64,000 nucleotides of DNA from JAEZAA01 sp964514485 (GCA_964514485.1 CAZEWG010000006.1:36696-100695); one strand, 5' to 3'; counted from the first letter of the stretch, positions 50,092-60,023 are shown. The notes: generated from the letters alone by a model not told the origin. A program made the numbers and translations.

Positions 50092-52551
50092 CTAGGCTTG
50101 GGTCGGTGAGGCGACATGAGTGGCAGAGGAGGCTTTTTCCTTGCTACGGGTTAGCCTTAACGCGTTGAGGGCCACAATCAGCGAGCTGACGGACATACCA
50201 ATCGCGGCCTGCCAGGGGGTAACCAGGCCGGCAACAGCCAAGGGTAATGCTAACACGTTGTACAGAATGGACCAGCCCAGGTTTTCACGGATAATCTTTT
50301 TAGTCCAGCGTGCTGTACGTACTGCTCCGACAAGCCCCATTAGCTTGTCAGACAGCAGAATGGCGTCGGCGTTCAGCCGGGTCAAATCGCTGGCGTTATT
50401 CATGGCAATCGACAGGTGAGCGCCGGCCATCACCGGCACGTCGTTAATTCCGTCACCCACCATAACAATTTGCTCGCCTTTGGCTTGCAGTTCACGCATT
50501 GCCGCCAGCTTATCCTCTGGCGAGCAGCCGCCCCGAACTTCATCAAAGCCCAACTGCTGTCCAACTTCCGCGACCACACTGGAGCGGTCACCGCTGAGCA
50601 TGACCAGTCGGGCTCCCAGCCCGCGCAAGGCCTGCAGGGCCGATTCCGCGTCCGGGCGGATCCGGTCGTTGAGTTTGAACCAGGCGACCAGTTCCTGGTC
50701 GCTCGCCAGGGCAATCCAGTGGCCATTACCGGGAGCCATCTGCCTGGCCTGTTCAGAGAGGCCGGATTGGGCGAACTCGGCAACACCGATACGGTATAGG
50801 CGTTCCTCAATCATGCCTTCCAAACCAAGACCGCTGACTGTGCGAACTTCGCTTGCCATGCCCTGACGATAAGGGTGAAAGGCCGAGGCAATGGGATGCA
50901 CCGAGTGGTACTCGAGCGCCGCCGCCAGGGCGAGAACCTGCTCCCGGTCATAGCCGGGCGCGGGAATCACCTCTTCGATGGCCAGACGCCCCTCGGTGAG
51001 GGTTCCGGTCTTGTCAAAGACAAAGGTGGTGGCGTTGGCGATCCCTTCAAGCACAAAGGAACGGGCGATCAGAAAGCCCCGTTGGCGCAATGCGGTTGTG
51101 GCCGCGGTCAGGGCCGTCGGGGTGGCCAATGACAGGGCGCAGGGGCAGGTGACCACCAGGATCGACAGCACGATCCGGAAGGCTTCCTGGGGGCTGCTAT
51201 GGTGCCACCAATACCACCCGACCAGGACGGATACCACCAGCGTGGCGCCGATGAAATAACGGGCGACCCGATTGGCCATCACTGCAATGGGAGGGCGCTC
51301 ACGACCGGCCTGCTCCATAATCCGCATGATGGCGGACATTTGGGTTTGCTCGCCCACCGCGGTTACTTCGGCCACCAGGGGGCTTTCAATGTTAACCGTG
51401 CCGCCAATGATCTTCGAGCCGGGCGCCTTGCCAACCGGGAGGTACTCGCCGGTCAGGGCCGCTTCATTGACACTGGTACGACCTTCCCGGATGTAGCCAT
51501 CAGCGGGAATGGTCTCGCCGGGTCTGACCCGAATCAGATCGCCCGGACGCAGGTCGTTCAGGGCGACGACCTCTTCTTCACCCTGGGTGATGCGGGTGGC
51601 GGCGGCCGGCATGGAACTCATCAGGAAACTGCTGGACTGGGTTCCCTTGAGACGAACCTTGCGCTCAATATAGCGACTGAGCAACAGCAGAAAGGCGAAC
51701 ATGCAGACCGACTCATAGTAGACTTCCGGACCGCCAAAGATGGTAATCCAGACACTGGCGAGAAATGCCAGCCACAGGGCGAGCGCCACCGGCACGTCCA
51801 TGGTCAGGCTGCCCATCTTCAGGTCCCGCCAGGCTGCCGCGGTGAACGGATGGGAAGAATAGAGAATCACCGGCAGCGTCAGCACAAAGCTGAACCAGCG
51901 AAGCAGGTCGATCATGCCACCAGAGATGTCTTCCGCCCATTGAAAATATAACGGCAAGGCGAACATCATGCTCTGCATCATGCCAAAGGCCGCCACGATG
52001 ATGCGGATGAGCATCTGGCGGTCTTGGCGCTCCTGCATTTGCTGTTCAGTATTGGGGTGATAGGGCAGGGAACGATAACCGATGTGATGCAGGCGGGTCA
52101 GAATCTCACCCAGACCGATCTTGCTGGGGTCCCAATTAACCACGCCCCGATGGGTCGAATGGTTGATGTCGAGACTGTTGACGCCCGGAATTTCGTTGGC
52201 GAAGCGTTCCAGCAGCCAGATACAGGCAGCACAGGTGATATCGCCAATAATCAGGGTGCACTCATGCTCCTGATCGGACAGCACCCGGACGTAATCCTTC
52301 TGGATGTCTTCACGGTTAAACAGCGCAAGCTCCCGTTCTTTTTCCGGGGGGAGTTCGGTTGGTGTCGCTGCGCTGGCTGTGCGGTGGCGGTAAAAGTCAC
52401 TGAGTCCGCCGGTGATGATGGCTTCGGCCACGGCTTTGCAGCCATGGCAGCACATGTGAGCCGCCTTGCCGTCAATTTGGGCGACGATGTCGACGCCTTC
52501 CGGAATGGGCGACTCACAGTGATAACAAAGACCTGTTGCGGACTGCTTCAT
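50092..52551 (-). CDS. ccoI: Copper-exporting P1B ATPase CcoI
   Basis: An 819-residue heavy-metal ATPase. The N-terminus has an extra Cys-rich segment (CYHC near 9-12; CCHGC near 34-38), then an HMA domain with GDITCAACIW (CxxC, 107-110). The membrane metal site is TCPCAL, the phosphorylation site is DKTGTLTEG, and GDGINDVP lies near the end. It pumps Cu+ to the periplasm for the CcoN copper site rather than for resistance. It is flanked by ccoH and ccoS. The length is typical of CcoI. Confidence 0.96.
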   Translation of the reverse strand: MKQSATGLCYHCESPIPEGVDIVAQIDGKAAHMCCHGCKAVAEAIITGGLSDFYRHRTASAATPTELPPEKERELALFNREDIQKDYVRVLSDQEHECTLIIGDITCAACIWLLERFANEIPGVNSLDINHSTHRGVVNWDPSKIGLGEILTRLHHIGYRSLPYHPNTEQQMQERQDRQMLIRIIVAAFGMMQSMMFALPLYFQWAEDISGGMIDLLRWFSFVLTLPVILYSSHPFTAAAWRDLKMGSLTMDVPVALALWLAFLASVWITIFGGPEVYYESVCMFAFLLLLSRYIERKVRLKGTQSSSFLMSSMPAAATRITQGEEEVVALNDLRPGDLIRVRPGETIPADGYIREGRTSVNEAALTGEYLPVGKAPGSKIIGGTVNIESPLVAEVTAVGEQTQMSAIMRIMEQAGRERPPIAVMANRVARYFIGATLVVSVLVGWYWWHHSSPQEAFRIVLSILVVTCPCALSLATPTALTAATTALRQRGFLIARSFVLEGIANATTFVFDKTGTLTEGRLAIEEVIPAPGYDREQVLALAAALEYHSVHPIASAFHPYRQGMASEVRTVSGLGLEGMIEERLYRIGVAEFAQSGLSEQARQMAPGNGHWIALASDQELVAWFKLNDRIRPDAESALQALRGLGARLVMLSGDRSSVVAEVGQQLGFDEVRGGCSPEDKLAAMRELQAKGEQIVMVGDGINDVPVMAGAHLSIAMNNASDLTRLNADAILLSDKLMGLVGAVRTARWTKKIIRENLGWSILYNVLALPLAVAGLVTPWQAAIGMSVSSLIVALNALRLTRSKEKASSATHVASPTQA

Positions 52552-52556
52552 AGGAC

Positions 52557-53075
52557 TCAGGGCGATAAGGCGCCAAGTTTCATGGCATCTTCACGAGGAA
52601 GCCAGGTTTGACCTTTCAGGCGCCACAGATCCAGGTCGTCCAGGATATCCAAATACCAGCGGCCTTTGAGGTTGCCCTCCAGCTTGCCGGAATACTCCAG
52701 GTTGCCTTCGGGTTTCAGAATGATTTGCTGGTCTTTACCGGCCAGGGTCGGATGGAAAAACTTCAACACCAGATGGTCGGGCACGATATTTCGCTCGGCC
52801 GTGAGTTTGACCCGGACCAGCCCGTCTTCATTAATGGTCACTTCCGCACCGACGCCAATTTCCTCGGCGAACTGATCTTTGCTCAGTTCCTGGTTAATGG
52901 CCCGGCCTTCCTTGTAGTAGTTGTCGACAACGATCGTATCCCGACCAACGATCGCCACGTACAGCATGATGCTGCCTAAAATGACTGACGCGAAGGGGAT
53001 GGAAATCAGAAACCAGGGCCAGAACTGGCGATACCAGGCTTTGGGCCGAGGAGAGTTAGAGTTTGGAGTCGGCAT
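52557..53075 (-). CDS. ccoH: FixH/CcoH family cbb3 assembly protein
   Basis: A 172-residue protein with a basic Pro-rich start, one transmembrane helix (about 15-38, WYRQFWPWFLISIPFAS) and a periplasmic beta domain. VVDNYYKEGRAINQ is the FixH signature. It helps stabilise assembling CcoN. ccoI follows after five bases. Confidence 0.93.
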   Translation of the reverse strand: MPTPNSNSPRPKAWYRQFWPWFLISIPFASVILGSIMLYVAIVGRDTIVVDNYYKEGRAINQELSKDQFAEEIGVGAEVTINEDGLVRVKLTAERNIVPDHLVLKFFHPTLAGKDQQIILKPEGNLEYSGKLEGNLKGRWYLDILDDLDLWRLKGQTWLPREDAMKLGALSP

Positions 53076-53138
53076 GAAACAAGGCGCTCTCGATAAGAAG
53101 GAAGGCTGAGAGTTCAGCCTTCCTGTAGGTGGACTAGA

Positions 53139-54554
53139 TTACTGGACTTCCGGGCCCAGGAAGCGACTTTCCTTGGTTGCCTGGATAGCCGGGTCATCCT
53201 TGGCCGTTATCACAAATTCTATGGGCGTCAGGCGGTTTTTCAAATCGCTCGGGGCGACAACCACCGTTACCGGAACGTTCATCACCTCAAAGGGCTCCAC
53301 GTAGGGCGGAACGTTAGTGGTGATCTTGGCATTGTCCAGGCCGTTCACGGTCAGTTCAAAGTGACGGCTGGCATCAACTTTGTTAATGATCCTGAGCAGG
53401 TAAGTATTCCGAATGTTACCCTCGGAGGTTTGGCTGTAGAGAGCACCCCGGTCGCGCAGGACATCCAGTTCTACCGAGTTACGGTTGCCAATGGTGAAGA
53501 TCACCGCGCTGATCATCAGGATCATAATGGCGCCATAACCGAAGGTCCGGGGCCGCAGATATTTTGCTTTCTGACCTTCCAGGGCATTTTCGCTGGTGTA
53601 GCTGATCAGGCCCTTGGGATAGTTCATTTTCTCCATGACCGAGTCACAGGCATCAATACAGAGGGCACACCCGATACATTCGTACTGGAGGCCGTCGCGG
53701 ATGTCGATGCCGGTCGGACAAACCTGGACGCACAGGCCGCAATCGATACAGTCCCCCAGACCCAACTCACTTGGGTTGGCATCCCGTTTACGGCTGCCGC
53801 GGGGCTCGCCCCGGTGCGGGTCGTAGGACACCGCCAGGGTATTCCGGTCGTACATCACTGACTGGAAGCGGGCATAGGGGCACATGTACAGACACACCTG
53901 CTCCCTCAGCCAGCCGGCATTGAGGTAGGTGGCCACGGTGAAAAACGCGATCCAGAAATAGGCCCAGCCGTTGCTTGAGAGCGTGAAAAAGTCGGGCACC
54001 AGCTCACGGATGGGGTAGAAGTAGCCAACGAAGGTCAAGCCAGTCAGGAAGGCTACTGCCAACCAGAGGGCATGCTTGATGGATTTCTTGGCAATCTTTT
54101 GGGCGCTGTTGGGCGCCTTATCCAGCTTCATCCGCTGGTTACGGCTGCCTTCCACTCGCTCTTCAATCCACATGAAGATAAAGGTCCAGACGGTCTGTGG
54201 ACAGGTATAGCCACACCAGACCCGGCCAAACAGGGTGGTGATGAAGAACAGGCCGAAGGCGCAGATGATGAGCATCCAGGACAGGAGCATAAAGTCCTGG
54301 GGAAAGAAGGTGGCGCCAAACAGGTGGAACTGTCGGTTGGGGAGGTCGAAGTAGACCAGCTGCTGCCCATTGACGTTGATCCAGCAGAAGGTGAAATACA
54401 TCCCCATCAAGAGCCAGAGGGATGCGGTGCGAATGCGCTGGAACACCCCTTTAACTTCTTTGACATAAATCTTGGGGCGGGCGGCATAGAGATCGACGGC
54501 CTTGGGCTCTGAGCCTTTGGGGTCGATCTGTTGAACTGGAATCTTCTGTCCCAT
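53139..54554 (-). CDS. ccoG: Cupric reductase / ferredoxin-like cbb3 accessory protein CcoG
   Basis: A 471-residue membrane protein. Four to five helices include a polyferredoxin-type membrane region (FGRVWCGYTCPQTVW). Two 4Fe-4S motifs follow, CIDCGLCVQVCP and CIGCALCIDAC, then a periplasmic Ig-like C-terminal domain. CcoG reduces Cu2+ to Cu+ for the oxidase. It is the first gene of the ccoGHIS set and lies 110 bases after ccoP. Confidence 0.95.
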   Translation of the reverse strand: MGQKIPVQQIDPKGSEPKAVDLYAARPKIYVKEVKGVFQRIRTASLWLLMGMYFTFCWINVNGQQLVYFDLPNRQFHLFGATFFPQDFMLLSWMLIICAFGLFFITTLFGRVWCGYTCPQTVWTFIFMWIEERVEGSRNQRMKLDKAPNSAQKIAKKSIKHALWLAVAFLTGLTFVGYFYPIRELVPDFFTLSSNGWAYFWIAFFTVATYLNAGWLREQVCLYMCPYARFQSVMYDRNTLAVSYDPHRGEPRGSRKRDANPSELGLGDCIDCGLCVQVCPTGIDIRDGLQYECIGCALCIDACDSVMEKMNYPKGLISYTSENALEGQKAKYLRPRTFGYGAIMILMISAVIFTIGNRNSVELDVLRDRGALYSQTSEGNIRNTYLLRIINKVDASRHFELTVNGLDNAKITTNVPPYVEPFEVMNVPVTVVVAPSDLKNRLTPIEFVITAKDDPAIQATKESRFLGPEVQ

Positions 54555-54664
54555 GCTATCAACCTCTCAATCAAGCTAGCGATAACGCCTCACGATGGCG
54601 GCATGGCTTAGACTGACTGACTTGTGGGGGAAGGGCGCGGCGAACCGCGCCCTCGGAGAGAGAT

Positions 54665-55567
54665 TTACTGCTTGTTAGACAAGCTGTAAACGTAAGCTGC
54701 CAGCAAGTGGATCTTTTCGGGAGAAAGGGTCTCACCAAAGGCAGGCATTTCGCCGTTACGGCCGTTACGGATGGTGAACTCAACCTGCTGTTGGCTACCG
54801 CCATACAGCCAGACCTTGTCGGTCAGGTTGGGTGCGCCCAGCGCCTGCATGCCTTTGCCATCCTGGCCGTGGCAGGCCAGACAGCCGCCTTTGCCGAAGA
54901 ACAACGCTTGGCCGGCTTCAGCAGCCTTGGGATCCACACTTTCACCTGCAAGGCTACGCGTGTAAGCAGCAACTTGAGTGATTTCGGCATCAGTCAGGTT
55001 GCCCGCGACACCACGAGCCGGCATCAGCGCCTTACGACCCGCGGTGATGGTGGCGGTGATGGTAGCGGGGTCGCCACCATACAGCCAGTCGCCATCAGTC
55101 AGGTCGGGGAAGCCCAGTGATCCGGTCGCTGCAGAGCCATGACAAACGGAGCATTCGGTCGCAAACAGTCGCTGGCCCATTTTGATCGCGTGTGGATCAG
55201 TGGCGAGCGCCTCAATGGGCTTGGCTGCCAATTCGGCATAGATCGGCCCGTAGGTGTTGTTTGCAACTTCAACTTCCCGCTCATACTGGTTGGCGGAGGA
55301 CCAGCCCAGCAGGCCCTGGAAGGTACCCAGACCGGGGTACAGAGCCAGGTAAATCAGGGAATAAACAATGGTGCCCCAGAACAGGTACAACCACCAGCGC
55401 GGCATGGGGTTGTCGTATTCCTGGATGCCATCGTAGGCGTGACCTGTCGTCTCCGTGGTCTCCGTAGTGTTGGGTTGGCTCTTACGCGTTGCGTGGAGCA
55501 GCCAACACAGTCCGAAGATAGATCCCAGGACGATCACTGAGATCCAAATACTCCAGAAAGTACTCAT
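54665..55567 (-). CDS. ccoP: cbb3 cytochrome oxidase diheme subunit III
   Basis: A 300-residue membrane-anchored diheme cytochrome c. Two transmembrane helices lie at about 3-25 and 58-78, and the hemes attach at CSVCH (139-143) and CLACH (229-233). Met ligands sit in MPARGV and MPAFGE. It passes electrons to CcoO/CcoN. Its ATG overlaps the ccoQ stop (ATGA). Confidence 0.97.
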   Translation of the reverse strand: MSTFWSIWISVIVLGSIFGLCWLLHATRKSQPNTTETTETTGHAYDGIQEYDNPMPRWWLYLFWGTIVYSLIYLALYPGLGTFQGLLGWSSANQYEREVEVANNTYGPIYAELAAKPIEALATDPHAIKMGQRLFATECSVCHGSAATGSLGFPDLTDGDWLYGGDPATITATITAGRKALMPARGVAGNLTDAEITQVAAYTRSLAGESVDPKAAEAGQALFFGKGGCLACHGQDGKGMQALGAPNLTDKVWLYGGSQQQVEFTIRNGRNGEMPAFGETLSPEKIHLLAAYVYSLSNKQ

Positions 55568-55746
55568 TTTTTCTTTCTCTCCGATTCGTTCAGGGTGCGC
55601 TTCTCGATTTCATCATCGGCGAACGGTAGGTTCGCGGCATCGTCGAATTTGGACTTTCTTTTGCGACTGTAGGCCCAAAGGACGATGCCGATGAAGACAA
55701 TCATCACCAGTATGGTTGTTAGACCTCGAAAGGTGTTGATATCCAT
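55564..55746 (-). CDS. ccoQ: cbb3 oxidase small subunit CcoQ
   Basis: A 60-residue protein with one transmembrane helix (about 8-27) and a charged tail with SRKRKSKFDDAANLPF, the FixQ/CcoQ signature. It stabilises the complex. It lies four bases after ccoO and overlaps ccoP. Confidence 0.95.
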   Translation of the reverse strand: MDINTFRGLTTILVMIVFIGIVLWAYSRKRKSKFDDAANLPFADDEIEKRTLNESERKKK

Positions 55747-55750
55747 AAGG

Positions 55751-56359
55751 TTAGCGCTTGTCTTTCAGTACCGTGCCCAAACTCTGGAGATAAGCTACCA
55801 GAGCATCGATTTCGCGCTTGCCTTGTACAGCGTCTCTAGCACCGGCAATGTCTTCGTCCGTATAGGGAACACCCAGGGTTTGCAGACGGGACATTTTGGT
55901 TGCGGTGTCCTTGCCGCTCAGCTCCCGCTCAAAGAGCCAGGGATAAGCAGGCATGATGGACTCCGGTACTACGTTACGCGGGTTGTACATATGGGCGCGA
56001 TGCCAGTCGTCACTATAACGACCACCGACACGGGCAAGGTCCGGACCGGTACGTTTGGAGCCCCACAGGAAGGGGTATTCCCAAACGAATTCGCCGGCCA
56101 CGGAGTAGCGGCCATAGCGCTCGGTTTCAGCCCGGAACGGACGGATCATCTGGGTATGGCAGACGTGGCAGCCTTCGCGAATGTAGATATCGCGGCCTTC
56201 CAGTTCCAGCGCGGTGTACGGCTTGAGGCCATCAACCGGTTTGGTGGTTTCGTCCTGGAAGAACAGGGGCACGATTTCCGCCAACCCTCCCAAGCTGATC
56301 GCAAAGACGATCAGCACGACCATGAGACCAAGGTTTTTTTCGACTTTTTCGTGATTCAT
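55751..56359 (-). CDS. ccoO: cbb3 cytochrome oxidase monoheme subunit II
   Basis: A 202-residue membrane-anchored monoheme cytochrome c: an N-terminal helix (about 10-30), CHVCH at 64-68, and the Met ligand in SIMPAYPWLFE. FixO proteins have the same length. It follows ccoN by 20 bases. Confidence 0.97.
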   Translation of the reverse strand: MNHEKVEKNLGLMVVLIVFAISLGGLAEIVPLFFQDETTKPVDGLKPYTALELEGRDIYIREGCHVCHTQMIRPFRAETERYGRYSVAGEFVWEYPFLWGSKRTGPDLARVGGRYSDDWHRAHMYNPRNVVPESIMPAYPWLFERELSGKDTATKMSRLQTLGVPYTDEDIAGARDAVQGKREIDALVAYLQSLGTVLKDKR

Positions 56360-56379
56360 GAAAAAACTCCGGTTCGGCC

Positions 56380-57810
56380 TTAAGCAGTTTGAGGAAGATT
56401 GTCCACGGCGACAGCATCACGCTGACGAACCGTCATCCACACGTTATAGGCCATGACCAACATGCCGAGCAGGAAGATCGCTCCACCAATCATACGCACT
56501 ACATAACCCGGGTAGCTGGCGGTGATGGATTCCGCGAAGCTGTAGGTCAGGGTGCCGTCAGTATTCACTGCGCGCCACATCAGACCTTGGGTAATACCGT
56601 TCACCCACATGGAGGCGATGTACAGTACAGTACCGATGGTGGACATCCAGAAGTGGGCGTTGATCAGGCTGGTGCTGTACATTTCTTTCAGGCCGAACAG
56701 GCGAGGAATCAAATGGTACAGGGAACCGATACTGATCATGGCAACCCAGCCCAGGGCGCCGGCGTGTACGTGACCAATGGTCCAGTCAGTGTTGTGGGAC
56801 AGCGCGTTCACAGTTTTGATAGACATCATCGGGCCTTCGAAGGTGGACATACCGTAGAAGGACAGAGCGACTACCAGGAAGCGCAGGATCGGGTCTGTGC
56901 GAAGCTTATGCCAGGCACCGGACAGAGTCATCATACCGTTGATCATACCGCCCCAGGAGGGTGCCAGCAGGATCAGGGACATAACCATGCCCGCGGTTTG
57001 AGCCCAGTCGGGCAGGGCGCTGTAGTGCAAGTGGTGAGCACCGGCCCAAACGTACAGGGTAATCAACGCCCAGAAGTGGACGATGGACAGACGGTAAGAG
57101 TAAACAGGGCGTTCGGCTTGCTTGGGTACGAAGTAGTACATCATGCCCAGGAAGCCAGTGGTCAACAGGAAGCCTACCGCGTTATGGCCCCACCACCATT
57201 GCACCATGGCGTCAATGGCGCCAGGGAAGATGGAGTAGGACTTGGTCAGGCTGACGGGGATCGCCAGACTGTTAACCACATACAGAACCGCAATCATGAT
57301 GATGAATGCGCCGTAGAACCAGTTCGCAACGTAGATGTGCGAGGTTTTACGTTTAATGATGGTTCCGAAGAACACGATTGCGTAAGCAACCCACACAAGC
57401 ACAACCAAGATGTCGATCGGCCACTCAAGCTCAGCGTACTCCTTGGCAGAGGTATAGCCCATCGGCAGCGTGATCACTGCGAGGACGATAACCGCTTGCC
57501 AGCCCCAGAATACGAAAGAGGCGAGCGTGTCGGAGAACAGCCTGGCTTGACAGGTGCGTTGAACCACATAGAAGGATGTGGCCATCAGGGCACTGGTGCC
57601 GAAAGCAAAAATCACCGCATTGGTATGCAGGGGTCGAAGCCGACCGAAGCTAAGCCATGGGGTGTCGAAGTTAAGTTGAGGCCATGCCAGCTGTGCAGCG
57701 ATCAAAACGCCCACTGCCATACCGACAATGCCCCAAACAACTGTAGTGATTGCGAACTGGCGCACCACCTTGTAGTTGTATGTTGCGTTGTTGATTACAC
57801 TATTACTCAT
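56380..57810 (-). CDS. ccoN: cbb3 cytochrome oxidase catalytic subunit I
   Basis: A 476-residue, 12-helix heme-copper oxidase of the C family. Heme and copper His ligands lie in RPLHTNAVIFA, WWWGHNAVGF, GAHHLHYSALPDW and GHVHAGALGW. It has no helix VI Tyr-His pair of the A family; the cbb3 Tyr is expected in helix VII. It reduces O2 with high affinity. The ATG at 57810 (MSNSVINNATYNYK) is preferred over an in-frame TTG at 57831. An FNR/ANR-type site lies about 110 bases upstream. Confidence 0.97.
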   Translation of the reverse strand: MSNSVINNATYNYKVVRQFAITTVVWGIVGMAVGVLIAAQLAWPQLNFDTPWLSFGRLRPLHTNAVIFAFGTSALMATSFYVVQRTCQARLFSDTLASFVFWGWQAVIVLAVITLPMGYTSAKEYAELEWPIDILVVLVWVAYAIVFFGTIIKRKTSHIYVANWFYGAFIIMIAVLYVVNSLAIPVSLTKSYSIFPGAIDAMVQWWWGHNAVGFLLTTGFLGMMYYFVPKQAERPVYSYRLSIVHFWALITLYVWAGAHHLHYSALPDWAQTAGMVMSLILLAPSWGGMINGMMTLSGAWHKLRTDPILRFLVVALSFYGMSTFEGPMMSIKTVNALSHNTDWTIGHVHAGALGWVAMISIGSLYHLIPRLFGLKEMYSTSLINAHFWMSTIGTVLYIASMWVNGITQGLMWRAVNTDGTLTYSFAESITASYPGYVVRMIGGAIFLLGMLVMAYNVWMTVRQRDAVAVDNLPQTA

Positions 57811-57912
57811 AGGATTTACCGACAGATCCAAGGTTAATAAGGTCTTGCGCGGGCAAGTATGTAAAAATACCCCCTGATTTTCAACGAATATTCCCTTGGA
57901 TTGTTTCCAGAA

Positions 57913-57926
57913 CTGATCTGGGTCAA
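57913..57926 (-). promoter_or_regulatory. FNR/ANR-type binding site upstream of ccoN
   Basis: On the minus strand it reads TTGAC-CCAG-ATCAG, eight of ten matches to TTGAT-N4-ATCAA. At class II spacing, TATTCG (57890-57885) would serve as -10. cbb3 operons are commonly switched on by FNR/ANR when oxygen falls. Confidence 0.6.
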
Positions 57927-58100
57927 TGACAGCAAGGTCGGCAGACTTCGGTTTCGAAGTCCACGAAGGTGTGCTGTGTCCCTGTTGGAGTTGTGTCGTT
58001 TGAAGAGAGAGTGGGGCTGCCGTGCGAGCCCGTTATTATAAACACTTTATTCGGCGAGAGCTAAAGACTGCCACAGTCTGCTGCGCTGTCCGCTACGAAA

Positions 58101-58739
58101 ATGTACCTAGAAAACATCCCGCCCAACCCTAAAGCCTTGATAATTCTCGCCCATGGTGCCGGGGCGCCAATGGATAGTCCCTTTATGGAGGCGTTTGCCC
58201 AACAGCTGGCCGCCGTTGGGATCTCGGTCGTGCGCTTTGAGTTCCCCTATATGCAGGAGCGGCGCACTCAGGGGCGCAAGCGGCCGCCTGATCGCCAGCC
58301 GGTGCTGCTGGACTGCTGGCGAGAGGTGGTGTCTCGCTATGCTCAGGGTTTGCCACTGTTTATTGGCGGAAAGTCGATGGGTGGACGCATGGCGACCATC
58401 CTGGCAAGCGAGGACTTGCCGATCAAAGGTGTGGTGGCTCTGGGTTACCCGTTTCATCCGCCGGGCAAGCCGGACCGGCTGCGTACCGAGCACCTGGCGC
58501 GGATGGGCTGCCCGGCGCTGGTGGTGCAGGGGGAGCGAGATCCTTTCGGACGTCGTGAGGAAGTGGAGCATTATCAGTTGCCATCCTCTCTTCAGGTGCA
58601 CTGGATTCCTCAGGGAGACCACGACTTGCAGCCTCCGAAGCGCTCCGGTCTTTCCGCTGAAGGGAATCTGGGGCTGGCGGTTACGGCAGTGAAGGAATTT
58701 ATTGAGACGTGCCTTGAGCAGGATATGAGTCCGGGGTAA
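58101..58739 (+). CDS. Alpha/beta hydrolase of the KANL3/Tex30 type
   Basis: A 212-residue single-domain protein. LIILAHGAGAPMDSPFM is the oxyanion strand, GGKSMGGRMA (nucleophile Ser near 91) the elbow, QGERDPFG supplies the acid, and PQGDHDL the His. This matches the small KANL3/Tex30-like (dienelactone-hydrolase related) proteins. The triad is complete, unlike in the hydrolase at 244-1215. The substrate is unknown. It stands between the cbb3 locus (divergent) and rlmM (same strand, 119 bases). Confidence 0.88.
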   Translation: MYLENIPPNPKALIILAHGAGAPMDSPFMEAFAQQLAAVGISVVRFEFPYMQERRTQGRKRPPDRQPVLLDCWREVVSRYAQGLPLFIGGKSMGGRMATILASEDLPIKGVVALGYPFHPPGKPDRLRTEHLARMGCPALVVQGERDPFGRREEVEHYQLPSSLQVHWIPQGDHDLQPPKRSGLSAEGNLGLAVTAVKEFIETCLEQDMSPG

Positions 58740-58770
58740 AGAAATCAGGCGACGTCTGCAATCATCAGGG

Positions 58771-58776
58771 TATAAT
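58771..58776 (+). promoter_or_regulatory. Possible -10 box of rlmM
   Basis: A perfect TATAAT followed by a GC-rich stretch and a small CCCC/GGGG hairpin. The -35 is poor. It lies about 80 bases before rlmM. Confidence 0.4.
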
Positions 58777-58858
58777 GGCGCGCGCCCCGAAGGGGCTGAT
58801 CACAAGAGTGCCTTGGCAACAAGGTTCGGCCGATTTAAATCTGATGTTGTGAACGCCC

Positions 58859-59935
58859 ATGAGTATGTCTCCCGACCGCATCCTGTTGTACTGCCGCGCC
58901 GGCTTCGAAAGCGAGTGCGCCCAGGAAGTCATGGACCACGCCACGGAGAATGGCTGTGGCGGCTACATCAGAGCCCACAAGAATGCGGCCTATGTGGAGT
59001 GGGTCGAAACCGTTCCGGGCCACGCAAAGGAGCTCTATCAGAGCGTGCGCTTCGAGCAGCTCATTTTTGCCCGTCAGTGGTTTCTCTCCTTGCCGATGAT
59101 GGAGGATCTGCCGGAAACGGACCGGGTCACGCCGTTGTTGGCGGCATTTCGCTCGTTGAATGTGCGTTTGGGCCATCTCTGGGTAGAGTCGCCGGATACC
59201 AACCAAGGCAAGGAACTGGCCACATTTTGCAAGAAATTTACAGCGCCCTTGGCCCAGCGGCTGCGGCAGCAGGAGCTATTGAGTAAGTCCCAAAATCCCG
59301 GGCGAGCCTGGGGGCATGCTTTTTTCCTGGACTCCCGTCGGGTGTTTGTGGGTTACAGTACACCCAACAACCGCTCCATCCATCAGAACGGCATCATGAG
59401 ATTGAAGTTTCCCCATGATGCCCCGAGCCGCTCCACGCTGAAGCTGGATGAAGCCTTTTTGACGCTGCTGACGGAAGAAGAGCGGGAGCAGCGGATCCGG
59501 CTCAGTGATAAGGCGGTGGATCTGGGAGCCGCGCCCGGAGGCTGGACCTGGCAGCTGGTGCGCCGCGGCCTCTTTGTTACTGCAGTGGACAACGGGCCGA
59601 TGGATGCGGCTTTGCTGGAGACGGGGCAGGTGGTACACAAGCGTGAGGATGGCTTTCGCTTTCAGCCAAAACAGCCCGTGGCCTGGATGGTCTGCGATAT
59701 GGTGGAGAAGCCCCATCGGGTGGCGGATCTGATTGGCGACTGGCTCGTGAAGGGGTTGTGTCGCCAGACCATTTTCAACCTCAAACTGCCCATGAAGCGT
59801 CGTTATGAAGATTTGCAAAGCTGTCTGCATCGAATTCAGCGGAGAATGGAAGCGGCCGGGTTGGATTATGTGATCCGGGCAAGGCAGCTGTATCACGATC
59901 GTGAAGAGGTCACCGTTTATATCGGCATTTGCTAG
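58859..59935 (+). CDS. rlmM: 23S rRNA 2'-O-ribose C2498 methyltransferase RlmM
   Basis: A 358-residue protein (E. coli 366): a THUMP-like N-terminal domain (to about 170) and an SAM-dependent methyltransferase domain with DLGAAPGGWTWQL (about 220-232), VDNGPMD and a K-D-K-E type active site (Lys in LKLPMKRR). It methylates C2498 of 23S rRNA before ribosome assembly. No Shine-Dalgarno sequence is evident. A tusA-type gene starts 88 bases downstream. Confidence 0.94.
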   Translation: MSMSPDRILLYCRAGFESECAQEVMDHATENGCGGYIRAHKNAAYVEWVETVPGHAKELYQSVRFEQLIFARQWFLSLPMMEDLPETDRVTPLLAAFRSLNVRLGHLWVESPDTNQGKELATFCKKFTAPLAQRLRQQELLSKSQNPGRAWGHAFFLDSRRVFVGYSTPNNRSIHQNGIMRLKFPHDAPSRSTLKLDEAFLTLLTEEEREQRIRLSDKAVDLGAAPGGWTWQLVRRGLFVTAVDNGPMDAALLETGQVVHKREDGFRFQPKQPVAWMVCDMVEKPHRVADLIGDWLVKGLCRQTIFNLKLPMKRRYEDLQSCLHRIQRRMEAAGLDYVIRARQLYHDREEVTVYIGIC

Positions 59936-60023
59936 CGGTCCGGGCCCGCGACCGGACGGTTCAAAACGGACTGTGCGAATGCACCGCAGAGCCAGCAGTG
60001 CCGTCTCAAGACTGGATGAGGGT

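Noticed and set aside
56389..57837. A 482-codon plus-strand open frame
   Set aside because: Exact mirror of ccoN; His/Gly/Gln-rich with no membrane segment or family feature.
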